In this document: positions 44,934-53,429 of the stretch, piece after piece | Layout: the number at the start of each line of letters is the position of its first letter | Position numbering within the stretch: the first letter of the stretch is position 1 | Origin: Anaerolineales bacterium UBA6055 | Lineage (GTDB): Bacteria; Chloroflexota; Anaerolineae; Aggregatilineales; Phototrophicaceae | Direction of reading: 5' to 3' | Length of the DNA stretch: 64,000 bases | Assembly (NCBI GenBank): GCA_002428985.1 | Contig: DIYL01000059.1 | Coordinates: 112,872-176,871, forward strand | Made by a program: the position numbers and the translations under genes | The notes under the pieces: model-generated | Seen by the model: the letters and a program-made list of their open reading frames with translations, nothing else | Databases searched by the model: none | What the model was told of the DNA's origin: nothing

Positions 44934-45938
44934 ATGACGAAATCTAAGCGCAAAAATGATGAGATATTACAGCCTACCTTTTTACGATTCGTCAAATACG
45001 TTATTCTTGTGTCTATTAGTCTTATCGTACCGTTAGCGTTGATGTTTTTTTGTTCAACTACTGTACTAATGATTAGCTCGCATACATCAGATTGTTTCAT
45101 GAGTCCATGTCTTCCCGATTGGGACGACATGAACGATGTGGCGGATTATTATAATTTTTACATCCCATCCTCAGCAAGTAATATCAAGTATGTTAATGAT
45201 GATGCTGATGCATTCTTCGAAATCCATTTTGATCTACCTAAGAATGATTTTGATAGCATTAGGAATCGTACTTGCCAAGGTAACTTCCAAGCAGGATATG
45301 ATCCATCTCAAAGCAAACATCAATTTTCGAGCGAATACCCAACTATACTTATAAAATCCTTTGAGTATCCCTTTTACTCACACTCAGTTGATACACCAAC
45401 TCATATCTTAGGTAAACTATGCCGTTGGGATTTAGCGATTCGTGTAGATACATCAAATCCTGATATATATAAAATCACTTATCAACGCTATGAATACACC
45501 ACAACAGCTTGCGAAGTTGAGTGTTTTACAACACAGCGTTTTATCAAACCAATTAATAATTCACTGTTTGCTGTAAGTGGATTGATAGAAAGAAATGATA
45601 CATTTTACATAGAATTTAATACTTTATGTTTCGACAGCAAAATGTATCAAATTATCAATCCAACCAATCAATATCTACCTGCGTTTACACAAATCAACAT
45701 CTCTATTGATGATATGTTCTTCCTACCTACAGGGATCGTAACTAAATATCATCGTTTAGTACGAGATTATATTCTTCTAGATGAGGAAGACCATGATTTA
45801 GCACGTTACCAACAGAGTCCACTTAATGAATTTTGTATCGAACATGATTGGGAGCAAGGTAAACATACCGTAAATGTTGAAATGATTTTGCCAGATGGCA
45901 TGATCGAAAATCACAGTTTTGATTTTTATGTCGATTAA
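44934..45938 (+). CDS. Membrane-anchored protein, unknown
   Basis: A 334-residue protein with a basic start (MTKSKRKNDE), one N-terminal transmembrane segment (about 22-50, VILVSISLIVPLALMFFCSTTVLMI) and an external domain of about 280 residues with several cysteines in spaced pairs (CFMSPC, TACEVEC). This suggests disulfides. The last part (VNVEMILPDGMIENHSFDFYVD) is beta-rich. The gene is AT-rich. I recognise no family. Confidence 0.6.
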   Translation: MTKSKRKNDEILQPTFLRFVKYVILVSISLIVPLALMFFCSTTVLMISSHTSDCFMSPCLPDWDDMNDVADYYNFYIPSSASNIKYVNDDADAFFEIHFDLPKNDFDSIRNRTCQGNFQAGYDPSQSKHQFSSEYPTILIKSFEYPFYSHSVDTPTHILGKLCRWDLAIRVDTSNPDIYKITYQRYEYTTTACEVECFTTQRFIKPINNSLFAVSGLIERNDTFYIEFNTLCFDSKMYQIINPTNQYLPAFTQINISIDDMFFLPTGIVTKYHRLVRDYILLDEEDHDLARYQQSPLNEFCIEHDWEQGKHTVNVEMILPDGMIENHSFDFYVD

Positions 45939-46143
45939 CCTACTAATCTCATCAGAGACAATCAAATTGTAGAACATTCATAACCAATAGATATTTATAT
46001 TCTGGCAGATGCTATGTCATGTGTCCTATTTTTTATGCGATTAATACACTTCGCACAGCGGATTAAGATGCCAGAAACTACGGAACGCACTATAATAAGC
46101 GTGTTAAGTGTATTTGCTCAATCACGAATAGGAGATAACACGT

Positions 46144-46578
46144 ATGGCAACCAATATGCAAGAAGTTGATAGCCTCGTCGCAAATGAGTTTTCAGTTGAG
46201 GTTGATGGTAATGAAGTGCAAGGTGTGTTCAGTGTTGAAGGGTTGACATTGTTTCAACTGAGTGACGACGGAACACGCATGAATCCCGCATTGAAAATCA
46301 CCAAAATGGTACAACGCGATGCCAGCTTACCGTTCAATCAATGGCACAAAGAAACAATGGACAGCCGCGATTCGGATACCCGTCCAACCCGTACATTAGC
46401 TGTTGTTGCAATTGATGATGGTGTCGAGACCCGTCGCTGGACATTAAAAGATGCCTATATCACAAGCATTAGCTATTCTAATTATGACGCCGGCTCATCG
46501 GAAATGATTGAAGAACAATATACCATTGCCTACAACGATATTGAAGAAACTTGGACATTCGCGGATTCTAACGCGTAG
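46144..46578 (+). CDS. Orphan phage / eCIS-type tail tube protein (T4 gp19-like)
   Basis: A 144-residue protein with the plan of contractile-tail tube proteins: an N-terminal strand FSVEVDGNEVQGVFSVEGL, a middle strand of the ALKITKMVQRDASLPFNQWHKET type, LAVVAIDDGVETRRWTLKDAYITSISYSNYDAGS and a closing EEQYTIAYNDIEETW. This is the layout of gp19/Afp1-like tube subunits. AGGAG stands 9 bases before the ATG and TATAAT lies at 46091-46096. No sheath, baseplate or ATPase gene is present nearby. It is either an isolated remnant or expressed apart from its cluster. Confidence 0.7.
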   Translation: MATNMQEVDSLVANEFSVEVDGNEVQGVFSVEGLTLFQLSDDGTRMNPALKITKMVQRDASLPFNQWHKETMDSRDSDTRPTRTLAVVAIDDGVETRRWTLKDAYITSISYSNYDAGSSEMIEEQYTIAYNDIEETWTFADSNA

Positions 46579-46591
46579 GATGATAAACATC

Positions 46592-46624
46592 TGTAGAGAA
46601 GGGAGACAGACTCTCTTCTCTACA
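46592..46624. terminator. Bidirectional hairpin / REP-like palindrome
   Basis: TGTAGAGAAG (46592-46601) pairs with CTTCTCTACA (46615-46624); inner bases extend the stem to about 14 pairs. It lies between convergent genes and resembles the hairpin at 4395-4424 in its ends. Confidence 0.65.
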
Positions 46625-46641
46625 ATCCCTATTGAAGTCAA

Positions 46642-47361
46642 TTAGGCGCGGTCACCGAATAGATCGGGAGGACGTTGGGTAAACATATAGCCGACACCAC
46701 GTTCGGTGCGGATATAGTGCGGATGGTGTGAATCCGACTCCAACTTACGACGTAAACGATGCATATGAACGCGCAGTGTATCTTCAAATACATCTTCAGA
46801 CGGCCAGACCCGCGCAATTAACATACGGTTCTCAACCACGCGCCCGGCATTACGTAACAACACGTGAAGTAAAATAGATTCAGTTGGAGTTAAGCCGATT
46901 GTCTTGCCGTTCACCACAATGCGATTATGTGCAAAATCAATGTTCAGATGTTCATCAACGCGAACAATGGGTTCACTCGCATAATCAAAGCTTGGCATAC
47001 GCGCTAACACCACTTGTATACGAGCTTCTAATTCACGCAACTCAAATGGTTTTACAATAAAGTCTTCTGCATACTTTTTCAGACCTTGTACAATGGTTTC
47101 TTTATCACCTGTGGATGTCACAAAAATAATAGGGACATCTGCCATCGACTTAAGCTTATTCGCAAGTTCAAACCCGTGCATGCTCGGCAGAGATAAATCG
47201 ACGAGCGCAATATGTGGCAAACCGCGCTGGCGCACATATTCCAGTGCTTCGGGTCCATCACTAAATCCAGTAACATCATAACCAGTTTTTGTAAGATAAT
47301 CTGTAATAAGCTTACTGACGTTTGTGTCGTCTTCAACCATCAGTACTTTTGATTTTTTCAT
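46642..47361 (-). CDS. OmpR-family response regulator (orphan)
   Basis: A 239-residue regulator. The receiver domain has acidic residues in MVEDD, the phosphoacceptor Asp in HIALVDLSLPSMHG (about 57), Thr in FVTSTGD, and Lys in DFIVKPFELRELEARI. The winged-helix DNA-binding domain has LTPTESILLHVLLRNAGRVVENRMLIARVWPSEDVFEDTLRVHMHRLRRKLE. It is not next to a kinase gene; the kinase at 11227 is also alone. It probably activates or represses genes in response to phosphorylation. Confidence 0.93.
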   Translation of the reverse strand: MKKSKVLMVEDDTNVSKLITDYLTKTGYDVTGFSDGPEALEYVRQRGLPHIALVDLSLPSMHGFELANKLKSMADVPIIFVTSTGDKETIVQGLKKYAEDFIVKPFELRELEARIQVVLARMPSFDYASEPIVRVDEHLNIDFAHNRIVVNGKTIGLTPTESILLHVLLRNAGRVVENRMLIARVWPSEDVFEDTLRVHMHRLRRKLESDSHHPHYIRTERGVGYMFTQRPPDLFGDRA

Positions 47362-47534
47362 TATACTATTACTCGCTTTCTGCGACTTTCGATTTTAGTG
47401 AATTAAATGTTATTTGTAATGTAACAAATATACACTAATTGTAATACTAAGTCAAATATAAAAACAAATCGTATATAACTTTTTACATTATCTTTAGGGT
47501 ATTTGCTAAGCACTAATATAACACACCCTCAATC

Positions 47535-47560
47535 AAAAAAGCATAGTCGATTGACTATGC
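47535..47560 (-). terminator. Rho-independent terminator of the Nudix gene
   Basis: GCATAGTC (47541-47548) and GACTATGC (47553-47560) form an 8-base stem with a GATT loop. On the minus strand it is followed by six T (47535-47540). It lies about 27 bases past the Nudix stop codon. Confidence 0.85.
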
Positions 47561-47587
47561 TCATCATCTTCGGGATAGTTATTAAAC

Positions 47588-48058
47588 TTATTGCATATCG
47601 CGCAGGTGATCTAGATTCTGTAGCATCCAGTCGCGCATCTCAGGTGTTTTAATATTTATCGTATGCAATGCAAAGGCATCGAGAGGAATTTCTTCAGGGA
47701 TAAATTCACCACGGGTTGGATCGTCGAACTCCGGCCCATGCCGTTTCGTTAGATCATAGCCATTGAGCTTGCAAATGAAGAAGTGTTCTTCTAGATATTT
47801 ACCCGCTTTTTCATGTTCAAGTATAAATGCCGTCTCTAGAACAGTCGCACTCGCACCCAACTCTTCACTAAGCTCACGATCTAATGTATCCAATAGACTG
47901 TGATCTTCATGTTCAACACCACCACCAGGAGCAACCCAATACGGTTGAGGTTTATGTGGTTTGACACGTTTAATAAACAATACCGAGTCATTACCAGTTA
48001 GCAAAATGGCACGTACACGGCGGTTTTTATTTTTCGCCTCGTCAGTGTTTGTTTTCAT
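47588..48058 (-). CDS. Nudix hydrolase
   Basis: A 156-residue protein. The Nudix box reads GVEHEDHSLLDTLDRELSEELGA: the REL-x-EELG part is normal, but the expected Glu before the seven-residue spacer is His. The catalytic glutamates are present. The RAILLTGNDSVLFIKR start and YWVAPGGG precede it. It likely cleans up or hydrolyses nucleotide diphosphate derivatives. It lies between the DtxR-type regulator and a strong terminator on the same strand. Confidence 0.88.
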   Translation of the reverse strand: MKTNTDEAKNKNRRVRAILLTGNDSVLFIKRVKPHKPQPYWVAPGGGVEHEDHSLLDTLDRELSEELGASATVLETAFILEHEKAGKYLEEHFFICKLNGYDLTKRHGPEFDDPTRGEFIPEEIPLDAFALHTINIKTPEMRDWMLQNLDHLRDMQ

Positions 48059-48188
48059 AGTCCCTCTAGCTTAAACGCAGATTAATGACGAATTTCACAA
48101 TCCACGTACTATCATAACAGGATTTTTGTAAATCTGCTGATAAGTTTTGATGAAATTTATTAAATTTTTATTGTTGGTTCTAAACAAT

Positions 48189-48878
48189 TCAGGATGGGTC
48201 AACAACTTCAACAAGAATCGCAACAGCAATAGAATGACCAATAATGATCTCTTGATCATCGGCCATTTTGAGCGTAATCGGTCCTTCAAATGGATCACGA
48301 GCGCGGATTTCGAGTTCTGTTCCCATAACCATGCCACGTTCTTGTGTATGCTGTAGCATTTCAGGGTTATCCATAATAAAGCGACTAATTCGGGCTGGTG
48401 TACCGAGGTCGAGTGTTGCCAATGGTTGCAGGTCACGTTTTGGCATCACCCCTTCTGCATCAGGGATCGGATCACCATGAGGGTCAAATTCAGGATGTCC
48501 TAACTTCGTTGCAATCGCATCAATAAAACGGTCAGACACCGTATGTTCAAGCGCTTCAGCATCATCATGAACTTGATGTAATTCATAATCTAGCTCTTGA
48601 ACCAAGTATAACTCCAGCAAACGATGACGGCGCAACATCTTAAGCGCAACCATTTCACCATTATCTGTCAAACGCACACCCTTATATTTACGATAGTCGA
48701 TTGTACCCTCTTCGACTAATCGTTGTGCCATATCGGTGACTGATGGTGCAGTGATATTTAATGCCGCAGCCAATGCATTAGTTGATACACGATCTTCGTC
48801 TTGTTGCAGTGTATAAACTGTCTTTAAAAAATCTTGCACTGCCTGAGATTTTGCTGATGTGTCTTCGCGTTTTACCAT
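48189..48878 (-). CDS. DtxR/MntR-type metal-dependent regulator
   Basis: About 229 residues. The N-terminal winged helix is QDFLKTVYTLQQDEDRVSTNALAAALNITAPSVTDMAQRLVEEGTIDYRKYKGVRLTDNG. The dimer/metal domain is RHRLLELYLVQELDYELHQVHDDAEALEHTVSDRFIDAIATKL. The C-terminus has an FeoA-like SH3 domain. It most likely represses iron- or manganese-uptake genes when the metal is bound; the metal is not clear. ATG 48878 is chosen for its GGAAAG upstream; an ATG at 48911 has none. It precedes the Nudix gene by about 130 bases. Confidence 0.9.
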   Translation of the reverse strand: MVKREDTSAKSQAVQDFLKTVYTLQQDEDRVSTNALAAALNITAPSVTDMAQRLVEEGTIDYRKYKGVRLTDNGEMVALKMLRRHRLLELYLVQELDYELHQVHDDAEALEHTVSDRFIDAIATKLGHPEFDPHGDPIPDAEGVMPKRDLQPLATLDLGTPARISRFIMDNPEMLQHTQERGMVMGTELEIRARDPFEGPITLKMADDQEIIIGHSIAVAILVEVVDPS

Positions 48879-49047
48879 GTATACTTTCCGGTTATTATCA
48901 TCACGGATCAACCCATATCATATCACAAAATGTACATTTTCTAGCGACAAATCGCCCTGTATTAGTACAGTTAGTACAGTTCGGCAATAAGTGTGAGGTT
49001 CGGTACAATCAAGTCATCATCGCAAATAATTTTACAAGGATAACATT

Positions 49048-49995
49048 ATGACAGAAACGATTCGTGTCGCCGTTGCCCAAGTTTCATCGGTATTTGCAGA
49101 CAAACAAGCCTGCATCGACAAAACTCTTAACCTCATCAACGATGCCGGCAAACAAGGTGTCGATCTGATGCTCCTACCCGAGACAATGATTTCCGGCTAC
49201 CCACGCGGATTTACTTATGGCGCATATGTTGGTAGTCGCTCTGATGCCGGACGTAAAGATTTTGAACGCTTCTGGAAAAGCTCGATGACCCTATCCGCTG
49301 AGGAGACAAAACCCCTGCGCGATGCTGCCAAAGCTAACAATATGACAGTCGTTATCGGTATCTCTGAACAAGGTGAAGCGGGCAATCGCGGCACACTCTA
49401 TAACAGCATGCTCTACATCGGCGCAAATGGTGATATTCTCGGCGTCCATCGCAAACTGATGCCTACCGGAACCGAACGTCTCATTTGGGGCAGTGGTGAT
49501 GGCAGTACCCTCACAACAGTCGATACACCCTACGGCACTGTTGGTGGATTGATTTGCTGGGAGAATTATATGCCGTTAGCCCGCATGTCGATGTACGGCA
49601 AAGGCGTAAATATCTACCTCGCCCCAACAGCCGATGCACGCGATTCATGGCAATCGACGCTCCGGCACATCGCCTGTGAGGGACGCTGTTTTGTACTGGG
49701 TTGCAATCAATATTTTACCAAGTCGATGTATCCTAAAGACCTCGCCCTCTATGACGAACTCAAAGACCTACCCGACGAATTATGCCGAGGCGGTAGTGCA
49801 ATTGTTGATCCATTTGGAGAATATGTGTGTGAACCACTCTATGGCAAAGAAGGCGTTTTATACACCGAGTTAGACCTTAACAAAATCCATCAAGGGCATC
49901 TCGACTTTGATGTTGTCGGGCATTATCATCGCCCTGATGTTTTCAAATTCAGCGTGAACGAATCACCCAATCCGGCAGTGAATTACGATAGTTAA
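49048..49995 (+). CDS. Nitrilase family carbon-nitrogen hydrolase
   Basis: A 315-residue member of the nitrilase superfamily, branch 1 (aliphatic/aromatic nitrilase-like). The catalytic triad is visible: Glu in LMLLPETMISGYPRG (about 46), Lys in HRKLMPTGTERLIWG (about 137) and Cys in GGLICWENYMPLARM (about 170). It hydrolyses a nitrile to acid and ammonia, or a related amide. AAGGA stands 10 bases before the ATG. It has its own transcript and no pathway neighbours. Confidence 0.92.
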   Translation: MTETIRVAVAQVSSVFADKQACIDKTLNLINDAGKQGVDLMLLPETMISGYPRGFTYGAYVGSRSDAGRKDFERFWKSSMTLSAEETKPLRDAAKANNMTVVIGISEQGEAGNRGTLYNSMLYIGANGDILGVHRKLMPTGTERLIWGSGDGSTLTTVDTPYGTVGGLICWENYMPLARMSMYGKGVNIYLAPTADARDSWQSTLRHIACEGRCFVLGCNQYFTKSMYPKDLALYDELKDLPDELCRGGSAIVDPFGEYVCEPLYGKEGVLYTELDLNKIHQGHLDFDVVGHYHRPDVFKFSVNESPNPAVNYDS

Positions 49996-50121
49996 TTGTG
50001 AGGTTTTGAATAACATTAGAGAGTGTAGTTTACCTATCTCGCTCTCTATACTTGCATTTCAATTATTGCCAGATGCTAACTGAACCCGATTAATTGCAAC
50101 TGTCCATGTTGTCGTTATTTG

Positions 50122-50685
50122 TTAATTCGCCCAAACTTTTTTAAATTTCAGACCTGTCAGATTATTCTCTTCGACGATTTGCTTGAAATCATCATTCACA
50201 TATATCCCACTACGCCTTTGCTCCTTTAATTTAAATATGGTTGTGTTATTCGTACAATCTGGCTCAAACGAATACTTTAGAATTTTTGAAATTGTTCCAC
50301 TTTTCAGATACTGGAATTCTGAATTATTATGATCAAGGCAATCAACTATCTCTACAGGATTTATAATATAGTATATTGTCTCTGTATTAATAGTATCTTC
50401 GTCTGTATAATAGACTAGGGGTAGGAATTCAATAGAGCTACCAACTACTTCCTGAATAATCACTTTGGTTTTTGAATCACATACTGGAAATCCAGATAGA
50501 CTTATAAAATTAGGAATATTTTTCTCATTATCAAAATCATATGGGTCAAACCTTACATTCAATGGTTTCCAATCGTCCAATCTAGATGAACCATCTAAAA
50601 TAGGTATGATATCAACCCGCTCGTTTCGAGTTCCCAAATATTTGTAATTCTTAGTATCAACCTGCAAAAGCCACACCCTGGGCAC
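50122..50685 (-). CDS. Imm11-like (DUF1629) immunity family protein
   Basis: About 187 residues. The C-terminal part YYIINPVEIVDCLDHNNSEF..., KLKEQRRSGIYVNDDFKQIVEENNLTGLKFKKVWAN is the typical ending of the Imm11/DUF1629 group found beside polymorphic toxins. The start is GTG 50685 because GGAGG lies 8 bases upstream; a TTG at 50742 has no site. It should bind and neutralise a partner toxin. The partner is not intact here: a 50-codon open tail stands directly upstream on the same strand. Confidence 0.65.
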   Translation of the reverse strand: MPRVWLLQVDTKNYKYLGTRNERVDIIPILDGSSRLDDWKPLNVRFDPYDFDNEKNIPNFISLSGFPVCDSKTKVIIQEVVGSSIEFLPLVYYTDEDTINTETIYYIINPVEIVDCLDHNNSEFQYLKSGTISKILKYSFEPDCTNNTTIFKLKEQRRSGIYVNDDFKQIVEENNLTGLKFKKVWAN

Positions 50686-50744
50686 AATTATCTCCTCCGA
50701 ATAATTATTAAAGTCGTGAAGTTTCTTAAATGTTGTGTTCAAAA

Positions 50745-50897
50745 TTAAACCAGATCGTCAGGATTGTCATATGTCAAGATGGCATCACTTATAGCCTCAA
50801 CATAATCAAACTGTGAAGTAGTTCTATGTGGTTGTGTAAGCTCATGAACATTTGCCTCAATTTTTTTAAAATTTTCGATTATGGTTGATTCGCGTGA
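50745..50897 (-). pseudogene. Possible C-terminal remnant of a toxin gene
   Basis: An open frame of 50 codons plus TAA (stop at 50745-50747) fills the gap before the immunity gene and is closed upstream by a stop at 50898-50900. It has no in-frame ATG near its start. Its composition is protein-like (for example ENFKKIEANVHELTQPH and EAISDAILTYDNPDDLV). Toxin genes normally stand directly before Imm11-type genes, so this is plausibly the toxin's 3' end. I do not recognise a toxin family. Confidence 0.4.
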
Positions 50898-50921
50898 TTA
50901 AACTACCTGAAGGATTAGTTG

Positions 50922-53342
50922 TTATTCATCACCATCAATTGTAAAAGTCCCGAGCACAATCGTATTGTCTTGTGCACCTTCCACATTGGTTAACACATCA
51001 TAGCGTATCGCATCCGGTAACGCATACCATCCCGTCAACACCAGATAATCACCCGCAGGCAACTCACTAATATCCAGTGATAGGGTCTCGGTCCACTGTC
51101 CATCACGTTCACCATCGCCGATATTATCATCAGCTTGTGCCACCAACCGTCGGTTTTCATCAAGGATATGGATGAATCGAATATCCGTCTGAGCCCGGGG
51201 ATTCTCTAGACGCCACCATAGACGCACAGCCGAATCTGAGGCGAAGTCCTCTGGCATGAAAAACGACGCCAACTCAATCCCATCTTCCAGCCGTATCGGG
51301 TCATAAATTGGGCCATCTGTAAACGATACGATTTCAATATCGCTGATCGTCACATCCCGACACACTAAAATCTCAGCGTTAAAGCGCACAGGGCATGGCG
51401 GATCAAGTTCAATATGGAAAGTATTATACCCACGACGACCAATTGGTAATGGCACAGACAAGCGTTGTGTGCCATCAATCGTCCATGTATGAACCCGCTC
51501 ATCATTCAACAAAAGATGAATCGTCCGATTATCAGCGGTAAATGTCGCCGTATATTCGAGCCACCCCGGTTGTTCTTTGTAGATATAAGTAGTGTTCTGT
51601 CGTTCATCCGGCGTAACAGTATAAACACTATCCGGTTCAGCTGTCATAATTGGCGTTTCATAAATCGCATATCGATCATCTTCATAAATCGCTGCTCCAA
51701 GATGAATCAAAGCACGATTCTGCAATGTCTCGAGCATATTCATCTGTGACGCACGTTGCTTATTGATAATCACAATATCGGCGCCTGCATCTGTCAATAA
51801 TGGCGTTTCCATCGTCGACAGCAATTCCAATCGCGCCGGATCAATCGGTGTTTCACGTGCGACTTGTCCAGCAATCAGCGCTTTATTATGAGCAGTCTGT
51901 AGAAAGAGAGCTTCTTTCGCCGACAGCAAATTATCATGGGGAACATTAAATACAGCCCGAATATCAGTACGATCAGCCAGTTCGTGAATCGCTTGAGGTA
52001 TCTGTGCAGTTTGCATCGGGAAAGACTCAAAGAATTGGTAATCACGAAAAATGAGCACCGCAAGCAAAATCACTGCCAGATAACGGACAAATTTTCTGGA
52101 ATTCCGTACCCATCCACTCGTCCAAATGAACGCCATACCATATCCAGCCATCATCGCAAACGCCAATGCGAATAAGAACATAAATCGCCCCGGCGTCCGT
52201 GCAAGCTCAAAAATAGGCAACTCCATAAATAGCGCATACGGTAATGGCACAATCGTCTCATATCCCGCGACACCTATCGTCACAGGTTGGTCGAGTACTT
52301 TGAGTACAGGACCTAACGCGAATATCCATGCGACAACTGCTACCAATAACCACCAGCGCGAGTTGCGATGACTCAACACACCGATCAATGCGAGGAACAG
52401 GCCAATTACGCCAACATAACTCGAGCCTTCAGCAATGTTCGTTCCTAAAACGAGCGATGAGTATTGGGTAATGTCCGACCAAAATGGATTCAAAAATGAG
52501 GGACTAGCCAGCCCTAATAAATCAATACTGAAACGGACAAACCCGCCAGATTCAACATATTGTGACGTCCCTAGCGTATCGCCAACTGTCGGGAAAAGAT
52601 AAATCAGCAGCACCACACCACCGACCAACCCGACCGTCACAACCCGCGTGACCCCAATCCAAATGCGATTATACAACTGAGCAAACAGAAATAACGCCAT
52701 CAGAGGCAACAATAAATAGATGACCTGTAACGCATGACCACTGGGTGACAAGACAAAGAAGATAACAGATAACCCGAACCAGCGTCGCCGCCCAGTATCG
52801 ATATATTGAAACAAGGCGTACACAAGCAATGGTACACCCCACTGCACCATCAACCCCGCATGACCATCAAACAGATGCCCCTGAAACACCGGAAAAATCA
52901 TAAAGATCAAACCCGCAATCAAAGCAGGCGTATGATGTTCATGTCCAAGGCGATGACGCGCAAGAAAATACATCGCCCATCCATTTAATGCCATCGTTAG
53001 CAATATTGTAATGTTGTACGCCGTAGCAATCGGCATCACGAACGTAAACACCCACATCGGGAAAAACTGTAACGGGTTCGCCCACAACGTCACACCCGAA
53101 AATCCCTCAGGATACCCTAAGTTCGATTGCCAGAAGATGTCTTCACCAGTTTGGATTGCTGTTTTAAACCACCAGACATGCCGTGCCATCTCATAGGCAT
53201 CACTTGTATCCCCTCCAATAAACGCTGTCGAAAGCGAAGTCACCGCCGGATATGTCACTCCGATAGCAACCAATAAATAGAGCAGATAGACCAATACATG
53301 ATGGCGTGGAATCTGTTTGAGCACAGCAATTTCCTCATTCAC
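50922..53342 (-). CDS. Large membrane protein, glycosyltransferase-like (GT-C / YfhO-like)
   Basis: An 806-residue protein with about 11 to 13 transmembrane helices in residues 15-430 and an extracytoplasmic beta-rich C-terminal part (about 450-800). The first loop FIGGDTSDAYEMARHVWWF with acidic residues, and FWQSNLGYPEGFSG, fit GT-C-type sugar transferases that use lipid-linked donors, as in YfhO-type proteins. The C-terminus has NTFHIELDPPCPVRF and SLDISELPAGDYLVLTGWY, an Ig-like end common in Chloroflexi. The exact reaction is unknown. GTG 53342 is the start. Confidence 0.7.
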   Translation of the reverse strand: MNEEIAVLKQIPRHHVLVYLLYLLVAIGVTYPAVTSLSTAFIGGDTSDAYEMARHVWWFKTAIQTGEDIFWQSNLGYPEGFSGVTLWANPLQFFPMWVFTFVMPIATAYNITILLTMALNGWAMYFLARHRLGHEHHTPALIAGLIFMIFPVFQGHLFDGHAGLMVQWGVPLLVYALFQYIDTGRRRWFGLSVIFFVLSPSGHALQVIYLLLPLMALFLFAQLYNRIWIGVTRVVTVGLVGGVVLLIYLFPTVGDTLGTSQYVESGGFVRFSIDLLGLASPSFLNPFWSDITQYSSLVLGTNIAEGSSYVGVIGLFLALIGVLSHRNSRWWLLVAVVAWIFALGPVLKVLDQPVTIGVAGYETIVPLPYALFMELPIFELARTPGRFMFLFALAFAMMAGYGMAFIWTSGWVRNSRKFVRYLAVILLAVLIFRDYQFFESFPMQTAQIPQAIHELADRTDIRAVFNVPHDNLLSAKEALFLQTAHNKALIAGQVARETPIDPARLELLSTMETPLLTDAGADIVIINKQRASQMNMLETLQNRALIHLGAAIYEDDRYAIYETPIMTAEPDSVYTVTPDERQNTTYIYKEQPGWLEYTATFTADNRTIHLLLNDERVHTWTIDGTQRLSVPLPIGRRGYNTFHIELDPPCPVRFNAEILVCRDVTISDIEIVSFTDGPIYDPIRLEDGIELASFFMPEDFASDSAVRLWWRLENPRAQTDIRFIHILDENRRLVAQADDNIGDGERDGQWTETLSLDISELPAGDYLVLTGWYALPDAIRYDVLTNVEGAQDNTIVLGTFTIDGDE

Positions 53343-53429
53343 AGTAACTTAGACGCGAAATTGTACAGGGTGGCATGGGGTCTGTGTAGATGGTAATTCC
53401 ACCATCAGGTCTAAAGTCCTAAATTGGCA

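Noticed and set aside
50013..50048. TAGAGAG..CTCTCTA hairpin between the nitrilase and immunity genes
   Set aside because: The stem is only seven pairs with a loop of about 18 bases and no T-run, too weak to call a terminator.
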